Shown piece by piece: positions 5,994-12,475 of a DNA stretch of 12,475 nt. The notes below the pieces were generated by a model. It did not search any database. It worked only from the letters and a program-made list of their open reading frames with translations, and was not told the DNA's origin. Each line of letters begins with the position of its first letter. The first letter of the stretch is position 1. The stretch is from assembly GCA_002411105.1 (NCBI GenBank), contig DHQX01000020.1:53621-66095 (forward strand), given 5' to 3'. A program made the translations under genes and the position numbers. The stretch is from Christensenella sp. UBA5327. GTDB lineage: Bacteria > Bacillota > Clostridia > Christensenellales > Aristaeellaceae.

Positions 5994-6593
5994 CTAAGGT
6001 GTTATTATTGCCGCATCAATCCGCCGATACACTGCATCCAGCGCCATCGGCATCTCCGCTGTTCTGATCACCTGATAAGCCGGCTGCCAGAAATGGTAGA
6101 GGGCCTCCAGTTCCTCCGCCTCGCGCGCATCCGCCAGGCTTCTGACTGTCTCATAGGCGAAATCCCCTGCGTCCAGCTCATGGGGCTGGGCCAGGTAAAG
6201 CTCGGTGAAATAGGCCTCTGGCCCTTCCAACTGGCAGCTTTTCCAGCCATCACTATCCCTTTTGAAGCACTTCCCGTCATACTGAACCACATAGGACAGG
6301 CCGCGCGTCACCTCCGGGGGAAAGTCCTGGGGCCGGAGATATTGCTGTGCGTGGCGCATCTCATGCAGGAAATAATAGGCACATGCCACCCGTGAGCCCG
6401 CCAGCAGCGTGGGGTTCAGGTGGATGCTGCCGTTGTCCGGGTCATAGCTGGCGTGGGCCTGCTCATAGCCCGCCGGCATCAAAAAACCGAGGCCGGGGGA
6501 AATCCCCCAAGCCTCACATAAGAAACGATACAGCGCCTCCACCATTTTCCGGTTATCAGAGGCGCGGAAAGCGCGGCGCAGCGCCTCCCTCAC
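5994..6593 (-). CDS. Putative HExxH zincin-like protein coupled to the sugar ABC operon
   Basis: The protein has 199 residues from a GTG whose GTGA overlaps the permease stop by four bases, so it is translated as the last gene of the sugar importer operon. An alternative ATG at 6545 (residue 17) is possible. Residues 71-85 contain CAYYFLHEMRHAQQY, giving an HExxH zinc site (His77, Glu78, His81). Further on, PEAYFTELYL and PHELDAGDFA (Glu139) follow a pattern seen in small zinc-peptidase-like proteins, where a downstream Glu in 'E.dA..fA' can be the third ligand. No signal peptide or membrane helix is seen, so it is probably cytosolic. I do not recognise the family, and whether it cleaves peptides is unknown. 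A scaffold that kept the motif for another use is also possible. Its link to sugar uptake is by position only. Confidence 0.72.
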   Translation of the reverse strand: MREALRRAFRASDNRKMVEALYRFLCEAWGISPGLGFLMPAGYEQAHASYDPDNGSIHLNPTLLAGSRVACAYYFLHEMRHAQQYLRPQDFPPEVTRGLSYVVQYDGKCFKRDSDGWKSCQLEGPEAYFTELYLAQPHELDAGDFAYETVRSLADAREAEELEALYHFWQPAYQVIRTAEMPMALDAVYRRIDAAIITP

Positions 6594-7807
6594 CTGCGCC
6601 GGCTCATCAGGCGCTGGAGGAAGGGCAGGGAGATTTTCTGCTTGGAGATCACGTCAAAGGCCACCGCGGCCAGGAGCACCAGGCCCTTGACCACCTGCTG
6701 CACGTCGATGGAGATGCCCATGATGGACATGCCGTTGTTGAGCACGCCCATGATCAGCGCCCCTATGAGCGTTCCGCCCACCGTGCCAATGCCGCCATAG
6801 GCGGAGGCGCCGCCGATGAAGCAGGCGCCGATGGCGTCCAGCTCAAAGCCGATGCCCGCCTGGGGGGAGGAGGACTGGAGCCGGGCAGAGAAGATGAGGC
6901 CGGCCACTGCGGCCAGGAAGCTCATGTTCACATAGGCCAGGAACTTGATTTTGTCGGTCTTCACCCCGGAGAGCCGGGCGGCCTTCTCGTTGCCGCCCAC
7001 GGCATACAGGTGGCGGCCCATCACGGTCTTGCTGGTCAGGTAGGAGTACACCATCAGCACGATGCCCACCGTGATGAGCACCACCGGGGCCCCGGTGTAG
7101 TGGGCCAGGATCCAGAAGAAATAGGTGATGGCGGCCGCGATCACCACCGCCCGCACCAGGGTGGCGGCCAGGCCCTCATAGGAATAGCCCTTGCGCTTGC
7201 GGTCGGCGCGCTTTTTCAGCTGGATGGCGATCACCACCGCCGCCAGCACCAGGCCGATCACCAGGCTGGTGAAGTTCCTAAGCCCCAGGCCCGGGTCCAG
7301 AAAGCCCAGGAAGTTGCCGATGGCGCCTGTGGACAGGTTCATAAAGGCCCGGGGGAAGGGCGAGAGCGTCAGCCCCTTGAGCACAATGAGGGTCAGGCCC
7401 CTGAAAATCAGCTGCCCGGACAGCGTCACAATAAAGGCAGGGATGCGCACATAGGCAATCCAAAAGCCATGCCAGGCACCGATCACAATGCCGATCATAA
7501 GGCACAGGAGGGTGGACAGGTAGGGGTCCCACTTCCAGGTGATCATGAAGGTGCCGGCGCAGGCGCCCACAAAAGCCACCACCGAGCCCACCGACAGGTC
7601 GATGTTGCCGCCGGTGAGGATGCACACCAGCATGCCCGCCGCCAGCACCACCACATAGGCGTTCTGGTTGATGAGGTTGAACACGTTCATGGGCTTCAGC
7701 AGGGTGCCCCGGGTCAAAAGCTGGAAGAACACGATGATGACCACCAGCGCGATCAGCATCACGAATTGCTTGAGGTTCTTTGAAAAAGAGGTTTTCAGCT
7801 TGCCCAT
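6590..7807 (-). CDS. mmsB: Multiple-monosaccharide ABC transporter permease
   Basis: The protein has 405 residues from the ATG at 7807, which overlaps the ATPase gene by 13 bases. AAGGGGG lies about ten bases upstream of that ATG. A longer frame to 7927 exists but only reads through the ATPase gene. It is an integral membrane protein of the RbsC/XylH/GguB class, with about ten hydrophobic segments. Visible motifs are TGGNIDLSVGS (65-75), typical of this class; the cytoplasmic ATPase-contact loop GRHLYAVGGNEKAARLSGV (264-282); and GGASAYGGIGTVGG (332-345). A basic cytosolic loop, KKRADRKRKG (198-207), lies between helices, as in the GguB/XylH subgroup and unlike the shorter RbsC. It forms the membrane channel for monosaccharides with the ATPase and ChvE-like binding protein encoded upstream. 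Its stop overlaps the GTG start of the HExxH gene. Confidence 0.93.
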   Translation of the reverse strand: MGKLKTSFSKNLKQFVMLIALVVIIVFFQLLTRGTLLKPMNVFNLINQNAYVVVLAAGMLVCILTGGNIDLSVGSVVAFVGACAGTFMITWKWDPYLSTLLCLMIGIVIGAWHGFWIAYVRIPAFIVTLSGQLIFRGLTLIVLKGLTLSPFPRAFMNLSTGAIGNFLGFLDPGLGLRNFTSLVIGLVLAAVVIAIQLKKRADRKRKGYSYEGLAATLVRAVVIAAAITYFFWILAHYTGAPVVLITVGIVLMVYSYLTSKTVMGRHLYAVGGNEKAARLSGVKTDKIKFLAYVNMSFLAAVAGLIFSARLQSSSPQAGIGFELDAIGACFIGGASAYGGIGTVGGTLIGALIMGVLNNGMSIMGISIDVQQVVKGLVLLAAVAFDVISKQKISLPFLQRLMSRRR

Positions 7808-9351
7808 GTGGTTTGCGCCCCCTTGCTCGCCTGCATAATCATGTCCATGATGATCTCCTGGGAGGCCTCCGCCCGCGGCAGCTCGCCCACGATGCGGCCC
7901 TCCACCATCACATAGATGCGGTCGCACATGCCCAGCAGCTCCGGCAGCTCCGATGAAATCATGAGGACCGCCTTGCCCTCGCCCACCAGGCGGTTGATGA
8001 TGCTGTATATCTCATACTTCGCACCCACGTCAACCCCCCGGGTGGGCTCATCCAGCATCATGATGTCGGGCTGGGCGAACATCCACTTGCCCACCAGCAC
8101 CTTTTGCTGGTTGCCGCCGGAGAGGTTGCCCACAAACTGCTCCACGTCAGGCGTCCTGATGCTCAGCTTCTCCCGGTAGTCCTCCGCCGCCTGCTGCTCC
8201 CGGTCCTTATCGATCACGCCCCGCTGGCTCACCAGCTCCAGGCGCGACAGCGTGATGTTGTGGGAGATGGAGTTGGTCAGCACCAGCCCGTCACCCTTTC
8301 TGTCCTCGGTGATATAGGCAAAGCCGCGGGCGATGGCGTCGGCGGCGCTGTTAAGCTCGATCTCCTGGCCGTCTTTTTTGATGGTGCCGGATATCCTGGT
8401 GCCATACACCCGGCCAAAGACCGACTGGCACAACTCCGTCCGCCCGGCACCGATGAGCCCCGCGATCCCCACCACCTCGCCCCGGCGCACGCTGATGGAC
8501 ACATCGTCCACCACCTTGCGCTCGGTATACAGGGGGTGATACACCGTCCAGTGCGCGATCTCCAGGGCCTTCTCGCCGATGTCCGGCACGCGCGCCGGAA
8601 AGCGGTCCACCATCTCACGGCCCACCATGCCCCTGATGATGCGCGGCTCAGACACGCCCTCCCCGCGGTTATCCAGGGTTTCGATGGTGCTGCCGTCCCG
8701 GAGGATGGTGATTTTGTCGGCTACGTAGGCGATTTCGTTTAATTTGTGGGAGATCATGATGCTGGTGATGCCCCGCTCCTCCCGGAATTTCTTGAGGAGG
8801 TTTAAGAGGTTCAGGCTGTCCTCGTCGTTGAGGGAGCTGGTGGGCTCGTCCAGTATCAGCAGCCGCACGTTTTTGGCCAGCGCCTTGGCGATCTCCACCA
8901 GCTGCTGCTTGCCCACGCCGATGTCCTTGATCAGCGTGCGGGCGGACTCGTTCAGCCCCACCTCCCGCATGTGCTTTTCGGCGTTCTGATAGGTGAGGTC
9001 CCAGTTGATGCCGCCAAAGCCCAGCTGCTCGTTGCCCAGAAACATGTTTTCCCCGATGGATAAATAGGGCACCAGCGCCAGCTCCTGGTGGATGATGACA
9101 ATGCCCAGGTGCTCGGAATCCTTGATGTTCATAAACCGGCATTCCTGGCCATCAAAGAAAATTTCGCCCTCATAGGAGCCATAGGGATAGACGCCGGAGA
9201 GCACATTCATCAGCGTGGACTTGCCAGCACCATTCTCCCCCACGATGGCGTGAATCTCGCCCTCTTCAACGGTGAGGTTTACATTGTCAAGCGCCTTAAC
9301 GCCTGGGAAGGTTTTGGTGATACCGCGCATTTCAAGCAGTGCCTGGGCCAT
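7795..9351 (-). CDS. mmsA: Multiple-monosaccharide ABC transporter ATPase (two ATP-binding domains)
   Basis: The 518 residues form two fused ABC domains, as in RbsA/XylG/MglA/GguA. Domain 1: Walker A GENGAGKST (38-46), Q-loop IIHQE (86-90), a degenerate signature GVGKQQLVEIAKAL (145-158), Walker B LLILDEPT (164-171), H-loop His202. Domain 2: a Walker A-like GLIGAGRTE (298-306) with Arg in place of Lys, signature LSGGNQQK (410-417), Walker B IMMLDEPT (430-437). The weak first signature and second Walker A are normal for sugar-type fused ATPases and do not mean loss of function. It powers sugar import in the cytosol at the membrane. The start follows a purine-rich AAAAGGGGGATAGG. It lies 81 bases after chvE with a hairpin in the gap, and overlaps mmsB. 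It is very unlikely to be anything but a sugar importer ATPase; the exact sugar is open. Confidence 0.95.
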   Translation of the reverse strand: MAQALLEMRGITKTFPGVKALDNVNLTVEEGEIHAIVGENGAGKSTLMNVLSGVYPYGSYEGEIFFDGQECRFMNIKDSEHLGIVIIHQELALVPYLSIGENMFLGNEQLGFGGINWDLTYQNAEKHMREVGLNESARTLIKDIGVGKQQLVEIAKALAKNVRLLILDEPTSSLNDEDSLNLLNLLKKFREERGITSIMISHKLNEIAYVADKITILRDGSTIETLDNRGEGVSEPRIIRGMVGREMVDRFPARVPDIGEKALEIAHWTVYHPLYTERKVVDDVSISVRRGEVVGIAGLIGAGRTELCQSVFGRVYGTRISGTIKKDGQEIELNSAADAIARGFAYITEDRKGDGLVLTNSISHNITLSRLELVSQRGVIDKDREQQAAEDYREKLSIRTPDVEQFVGNLSGGNQQKVLVGKWMFAQPDIMMLDEPTRGVDVGAKYEIYSIINRLVGEGKAVLMISSELPELLGMCDRIYVMVEGRIVGELPRAEASQEIIMDMIMQASKGAQTTWAS

Positions 9352-9378
9352 GGCCTATCCCCCTTTTGATAAGGCAGG

Positions 9379-9411
9379 GGGGAAAGGCGGTGTGTGCCAC
9401 CGCCCTTCCCC
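9379..9411 (-). other. Stable intercistronic hairpin between chvE and mmsA
   Basis: Two 14-base arms (9379-9392 and 9398-9411) pair with 13 exact matches and one G-U pair around a 5-base loop. The hairpin lies 21 bases past the chvE stop and 27 bases before the mmsA start. No U tract follows it on the minus strand (CCTGCC), so it is probably not a full terminator. Such hairpins after binding-protein genes commonly protect the 3' end of the first cistron and give more binding protein than transporter; that role here is inference. Confidence 0.6.
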
Positions 9412-9432
9412 GGAATAAAACGGAGATGAAGA

Positions 9433-10485
9433 TTAGTCGACCTTCAGCTGCTCCTCGGTGTAGTAGCCGGAGTCGATCAGCAGCTCCTTGTAGTTGTCCT
9501 TGTCGGCAAACACCGGGTCGCACAGGTAGGAGGGGATGACAAACACGCCGTTGTCATAGGTGGTGGTGTCGTTCACTTCCACTTCCTCGCCCTTCAGGAT
9601 GGCCTCAACCATCTTCACCACCTGCTCCGCCAGGGTGCGGGTGTCCTTGAACACGCTCATCGCCTGGTAGCCCAGGATGATGTTCTTGGTGTTGGTCACG
9701 TCGCAGTCCTGCCCGGTGATGATGGGGAAGTTGTCAAGGGTGTAGCCCGCGGCCTGCAGGGAGTTGGTGATGCCCAGGGCCAGGGAGTCATTGGGGGAGA
9801 GCACCGCGTCCAGCTTCGTGCCGTCGGCGTAATAGGTCAGCAGGTTGTCCATGCGGGCCTGGGCGTCCTTGGTGCCCCAGCCCAGGATGGCGATGGTCTC
9901 AAAGTCGGTCTGTCCGGATTTGACCACGATTTTGCCCTCGTCATAGTAGGGCTTCAGGATGTCCCAGGCGCCGCCATGGAAATAGCGGGCGTTGGAGTCG
10001 TCCGGGGAGCCGGCAAACAGCTCAAAGTTGAAGGGGCCGGCGGCGTTTTTCAGATCCAGTTTCTCTTCCAGGAACAGGCCCTGGATGGTGCCCACCTTGT
10101 AGTTGTCAAAGGTGGCGTAGTAGTCCACGTTGGGGGTGTCGGTCAGCATCCGGTCATAGGCGATGACCTTGATGCCCTCGTCCTTGGCGGTCTGCAGCAC
10201 CGTGCCCAGGGAGGAGCCGTCGATGGAGGCGATCACCAGCACCTCAGCGCCGCCCAGGATCATGTTTTCCACCTGGCTGACCTGGGTGGCCACGTCGTTG
10301 TTGGCATATTGCAAATCCACCTCGTAGCCGGCCTTTTCCAGCTGGGCCTTCATGTTGGCGCCGTCCTGGTTCCAGCGCTGGAGGGAGTTGGTGGGCATGG
10401 CCACGCCCACCTTCTGGGCAGCCAGCGCTGAGCCCACTGACAGGATCATCACAGCGGCCAATAACAGGGTTACCAATTTCTTCAT
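9433..10485 (-). CDS. chvE: ChvE-like multiple-sugar-binding protein of an ABC importer
   Basis: The protein has 350 residues. The signal peptide MKKLVTLLLAAVMILSVGSALA is followed by mature AQKVGVAMP at about residue 23. The site is ALA with no Cys, so it is not a lipoprotein. The rest is a type I periplasmic-binding fold of the ribose/ChvE class: VGVAMPTNSLQRWNQDG (26-42), an NND-containing strand (62-64), VLVIASIDGSSL (82-93), KVIAYDRML (106-114), ELFAGSPDDSNARYFHGG (155-172), VLSPNDSLALGI (228-239), ITGQDCDVTN (256-265). Trp39, Asp111, Arg112, Asn165 and Asp260 are likely sugar contacts by analogy with this class. The start is set by AAAAGGAGA seven bases upstream. It is first in chvE-mmsA-mmsB, the usual order. 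The MmsAB/ChvE name rests on motif similarity; the sugar cannot be read from the sequence. Confidence 0.93.
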   Translation of the reverse strand: MKKLVTLLLAAVMILSVGSALAAQKVGVAMPTNSLQRWNQDGANMKAQLEKAGYEVDLQYANNDVATQVSQVENMILGGAEVLVIASIDGSSLGTVLQTAKDEGIKVIAYDRMLTDTPNVDYYATFDNYKVGTIQGLFLEEKLDLKNAAGPFNFELFAGSPDDSNARYFHGGAWDILKPYYDEGKIVVKSGQTDFETIAILGWGTKDAQARMDNLLTYYADGTKLDAVLSPNDSLALGITNSLQAAGYTLDNFPIITGQDCDVTNTKNIILGYQAMSVFKDTRTLAEQVVKMVEAILKGEEVEVNDTTTYDNGVFVIPSYLCDPVFADKDNYKELLIDSGYYTEEQLKVD

Positions 10486-10509
10486 AAAGCAGTCTCCTTT
10501 TATCTATTT

Positions 10510-10532
10510 TATAAGGCCAATCATGCCTTATA
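10510..10532. promoter_or_regulatory. Inverted repeat in the chvE leader (possible operator)
   Basis: The perfect 8-base arms TATAAGGC (10510-10517) and GCCTTATA (10525-10532) flank a 7-base spacer. The repeat lies between the chvE promoter and its ribosome binding site (10493-10501), about 30 bases downstream of the -10. That is a fitting place for a repressor site, or for an RNA hairpin in the leader. It does not match the catabolite (cre) consensus, and I do not recognise the regulator. Confidence 0.45.
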
Positions 10533-10564
10533 TGCCTGGGTAGCATGGCGCATTGTTTACAGCC

Positions 10565-10593
10565 ATCCTATCACATGCTTGACCGCTTTTCAA
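10565..10593 (-). promoter_or_regulatory. Promoter for the chvE-mmsA-mmsB operon
   Basis: On the minus strand, TTGAAA (-35, 10588-10593) is followed by a 17-base spacer and TGATAGGAT, an extended -10 with hexamer TAGGAT (10565-10570). Transcription would begin near 10558, giving a leader of about 70 bases that contains the inverted repeat. It lies just after the dctM stop (10611). Confidence 0.55.
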
Positions 10594-10610
10594 CATGACA
10601 AAAAGGCAAA

Positions 10611-11906
10611 TTATCCCTGATAATTGATCAGAAGACGCGGCAAAAACAACACCACGTCAGGCATATACGTCACGACCGCCAGCACCACCAGCATCACGCC
10701 GATGGGCAGCCAGATCTCCTTGATGACATCCTTGAGCGGAGTGCCGGAAACACCGCTGGTGATAAACAGCAGCATGCCAAAGGGCGGCGTGGACAGGCCG
10801 ATCATCATGTTGAGCACACAGACCACGCCAAAATGCACCATGTCAATCCCCAGCGCCCTGGCAACAGGAATCAGGATAGGGACAAACACCACCTGAATCA
10901 CCGAGGTGTCAATGAACATGCCAAGAAGCAGGATGGAGAGGTTGGTGACAAGCAAAAACATGGCTTTATCGGATGTCAGCCCCAGAATCATCTCGCCCAA
11001 CCTGACCGCGATCTGCTCTTTGGCGATGATATAGCTGATGCAGGTGGCAGCGCCGATCATCAGGGAGACCGAGCCCACTGAGCGCACGGTATCCTTGAGG
11101 ACTGATTTTAGCCCCTCCCAGCTGAGCATCCGGTAGGCGAAGATGGCGATGAGCATGGCATACAGCCCTGCCACAGCCCCGGCCTCTGTGGGGGTCATCA
11201 CCCCGGTATAGATGCCCACCAGCAGAATAACCGGGGTGAGGATGGCGGGGAAGGCGGCCAGGGAATAGCGCAGAAAGGCTTTGGCGCCCACCTTCTCACT
11301 CCGGGGATAGTTGCGCTTGTGGGCAATATAGGCCACGTACAGCATCAGCGCCACAGCCAACAGCACCCCTGGCACCATGCCGCCCATAAACAGCGCGCCA
11401 ACCGACGCGCCCGAGAGCATGGAATAGATAACCATGGGGATGGAGGGGGGAAACACCGGCCCGATAGTGGCTGAGGCCGCGGTGATGGCGCAGGAGAAGC
11501 CATCGTCATAGCCCTCAGCCCGCATGGAATCAATCTCCATTTTGCCCAGGCCTGAGGCATCCGCAATGGCAGAGCCCGTCATACCAGAAAAAACCAGGGA
11601 GGCCAGCACGTTCACATGCCCCAGGCCGCCCTTGAACCGCCCCACAAAGCCCTTGGCAAAGCCAAACACCTTATCGGTCACCTTGCCGGAGTTCATGACG
11701 TTGGCCGCGAACACAAACAAGGGCACCGCGATGATGGTATAGTTTGTGTAAAAGGTTTTCAGCGTCTGCTGCGCCACCATCTTCACAGGGTCACCGGAGA
11801 CCATGAAATAGAAGATGCAGGCCACCATCAGGCCCATGGGGATGGGCATGCGCAGCAAAAACACCAGCACAAAAACAATCAGAAAAACAATCAGCGCCAA
11901 GCTCAT
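10611..11906 (-). CDS. dctM: TRAP transporter large membrane subunit
   Basis: The protein has 431 residues and is polytopic with about 12 hydrophobic segments, the usual length for DctM. Signature blocks of the family: FSGMTGSAIADASGLGKME (106-124) followed by EGYDDGFSCAITAASATIGP, then FPPSIPMVIY (152-161); near the C-terminus, GLSTPPFGMLLF. DctM is the ion-driven carrier subunit that imports organic acids or acidic sugars handed over by a DctP binding protein. The start ATG overlaps the dctQ stop in ATGA, so the two are translationally coupled. No terminator is visible after the stop, only CCTTTTTG without a hairpin, so transcripts could run on into chvE. The substrate cannot be read from this subunit. 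Confidence 0.95.
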   Translation of the reverse strand: MSLALIVFLIVFVLVFLLRMPIPMGLMVACIFYFMVSGDPVKMVAQQTLKTFYTNYTIIAVPLFVFAANVMNSGKVTDKVFGFAKGFVGRFKGGLGHVNVLASLVFSGMTGSAIADASGLGKMEIDSMRAEGYDDGFSCAITAASATIGPVFPPSIPMVIYSMLSGASVGALFMGGMVPGVLLAVALMLYVAYIAHKRNYPRSEKVGAKAFLRYSLAAFPAILTPVILLVGIYTGVMTPTEAGAVAGLYAMLIAIFAYRMLSWEGLKSVLKDTVRSVGSVSLMIGAATCISYIIAKEQIAVRLGEMILGLTSDKAMFLLVTNLSILLLGMFIDTSVIQVVFVPILIPVARALGIDMVHFGVVCVLNMMIGLSTPPFGMLLFITSGVSGTPLKDVIKEIWLPIGVMLVVLAVVTYMPDVVLFLPRLLINYQG

Positions 11907-12469
11907 GCCTCTTCCTCCTTCGTTGCCTCGTCAATGGCCTCCTGCACCTCGGAACGGGTCTTCTCCAGCATCTTCTGAACCTCCTCCTCGGAGGCCATTC
12001 CTGCAAACACGCGGAAATCCCGGTAAATATCCACCAGGGCATAGAGCATGATGATGGCCATGAATGGAATATAAGGCAGATAGATGATATCAAGGCCAAT
12101 TTTGAGCACGCTGGTTTTCTGCATTTTCATGAACAGGATAAATTCAATGCTGGGCACAAAGGCATAGGCGAAGGCCACCAGCATCAGGAGGTTGCCCAAA
12201 AAAGAGATGAGGGCCTTGCGCCTGGTGTCCAGCCGGTCATACACCAGGGTGAATGTCACATGGTTGCGGCCTCTTTGGGCGTAACAGGCGCCGAGGATCA
12301 CCATCCACAGGTAGCACGCCACGGTGACCTCATATGCCCAGGATACAGGGGCGCGCAGCACATAGCGGCAAAATATCTGCCAGATGAAGGTTAAGAACAT
12401 CAGCACAAAGCTGAGTCCGGGAATATAGAGCTCCACCAGGTTACGCAGCAGCGCAAACCCCTTTTTCAT
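11903..12469 (-). CDS. dctQ: TRAP transporter small membrane subunit
   Basis: The protein has 188 residues with four membrane helices (about 15-33, 47-65, 88-108 and 125-147). The first loop carries QIFCRYVLRAPVSWAYEV (31-48), the conserved 'R[YF]..n.p..W..E' region of DctQ, and GRNHVTF (67-73) is also typical. The last 30 residues are a charged helix (EEEVQKMLEK...KEEEA), longer than in many DctQ proteins. DctQ binds DctM to form the membrane complex. The ATG at 12469 is followed by a basic MKK start, but only six bases remain before the window edge, so its ribosome binding site cannot be seen. A dctP binding-protein gene is expected just outside the window on the same strand. Confidence 0.9.
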   Translation of the reverse strand: MKKGFALLRNLVELYIPGLSFVLMFLTFIWQIFCRYVLRAPVSWAYEVTVACYLWMVILGACYAQRGRNHVTFTLVYDRLDTRRKALISFLGNLLMLVAFAYAFVPSIEFILFMKMQKTSVLKIGLDIIYLPYIPFMAIIMLYALVDIYRDFRVFAGMASEEEVQKMLEKTRSEVQEAIDEATKEEEA

Positions 12470-12475
12470 CGTGTT

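Noticed and set aside
5981..6000. Possible terminator between the 25-residue ORF and the HExxH gene
   Set aside because: Only a 4-base AGGG/CCCT match exists, too weak for a stable hairpin; no T run follows.
6347..7783. Long plus-strand open frame (478 codons) across the permease gene
   Set aside because: It is the antisense shadow of mmsB: the product is extremely rich in His, Gly and Gln without domain character, while the minus strand encodes a clear permease.
7808..7927. N-terminal extension of the mmsB permease
   Set aside because: It lies wholly inside the ATPase gene in another frame and has non-membrane, low-quality composition; the ATG at 7807 begins the natural basic start MGKLK.
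8104..8742. Plus-strand open frame inside mmsA
   Set aside because: Antisense of the ATPase, whose Walker and signature motifs are intact; high GC keeps opposite frames open.
10571..10593. Possible catabolite-repression (cre) site overlapping the chvE promoter
   Set aside because: TTGAAAAGCGGTCAA resembles cre at first sight, but the central CG is out of register by one base and the arms match over only four bases.

Overview
The window reads as high-GC DNA from an anaerobic bacterium, most likely a Firmicute of the Clostridia type. The evidence is the CD1871A-type CXXC miniprotein beside its 4Fe-4S membrane partner, strong AGGAGG-like ribosome binding sites, Bacillota-style promoters, and a gene mix of TRAP and sugar ABC importers with FeS redox proteins. 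All three exported proteins carry plain signal peptides with an Ala-x-Ala site. Even the sugar-binding protein lacks a lipobox, so the cell envelope type (monoderm or diderm) is left open. The first ~45 bases are a run of G followed by a run of C, which looks like a damaged contig end.

Layout, left to right. (1) 2-682, plus: the C-terminal end of a membrane protein with a Pro-rich linker, one membrane helix and a DUF4129-like tail, probably of the transglutaminase/TgpA type. (2) 883-4282, plus: a tight four-gene operon encoding an exported TlpA-like thioredoxin, a ~46-residue membrane CXXC protein, a polytopic 4Fe-4S membrane protein and an exported HtrA-type serine protease. The last three genes overlap or are separated by a few bases. 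I infer an electron-transfer route across the membrane to an outer thioredoxin, with a protein-quality protease attached. (3) 4320-4362: a strong hairpin between convergent genes. (4) 4405-5748, minus: a CstB/ETHE1-like persulfide dioxygenase-rhodanese fusion with its own promoter. (5) 5903-5980, plus: a 25-residue all-hydrophobic ORF with an extended -10 promoter and a consensus ribosome binding site, divergent from (4).

(6) 5994-10485, minus: a multiple-monosaccharide ABC importer operon (chvE, mmsA, mmsB) that ends with a translationally coupled HExxH protein of unknown function. There is a promoter and an inverted repeat ahead of chvE, and a stable hairpin between chvE and mmsA. (7) 10611-12469, minus: the large and small membrane subunits of a TRAP transporter (dctM, dctQ). 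The solute-binding partner presumably lies beyond the right edge. No terminator is visible between the TRAP genes and chvE.

No tRNA, rRNA, CRISPR array, insertion sequence or phage gene was seen. No gene-free stretch exceeds 300 bases; the longest is 683-882. The most unusual items are the redox operon with its CXXC miniprotein, the 25-residue ORF, and the HExxH protein tied to the sugar importer.
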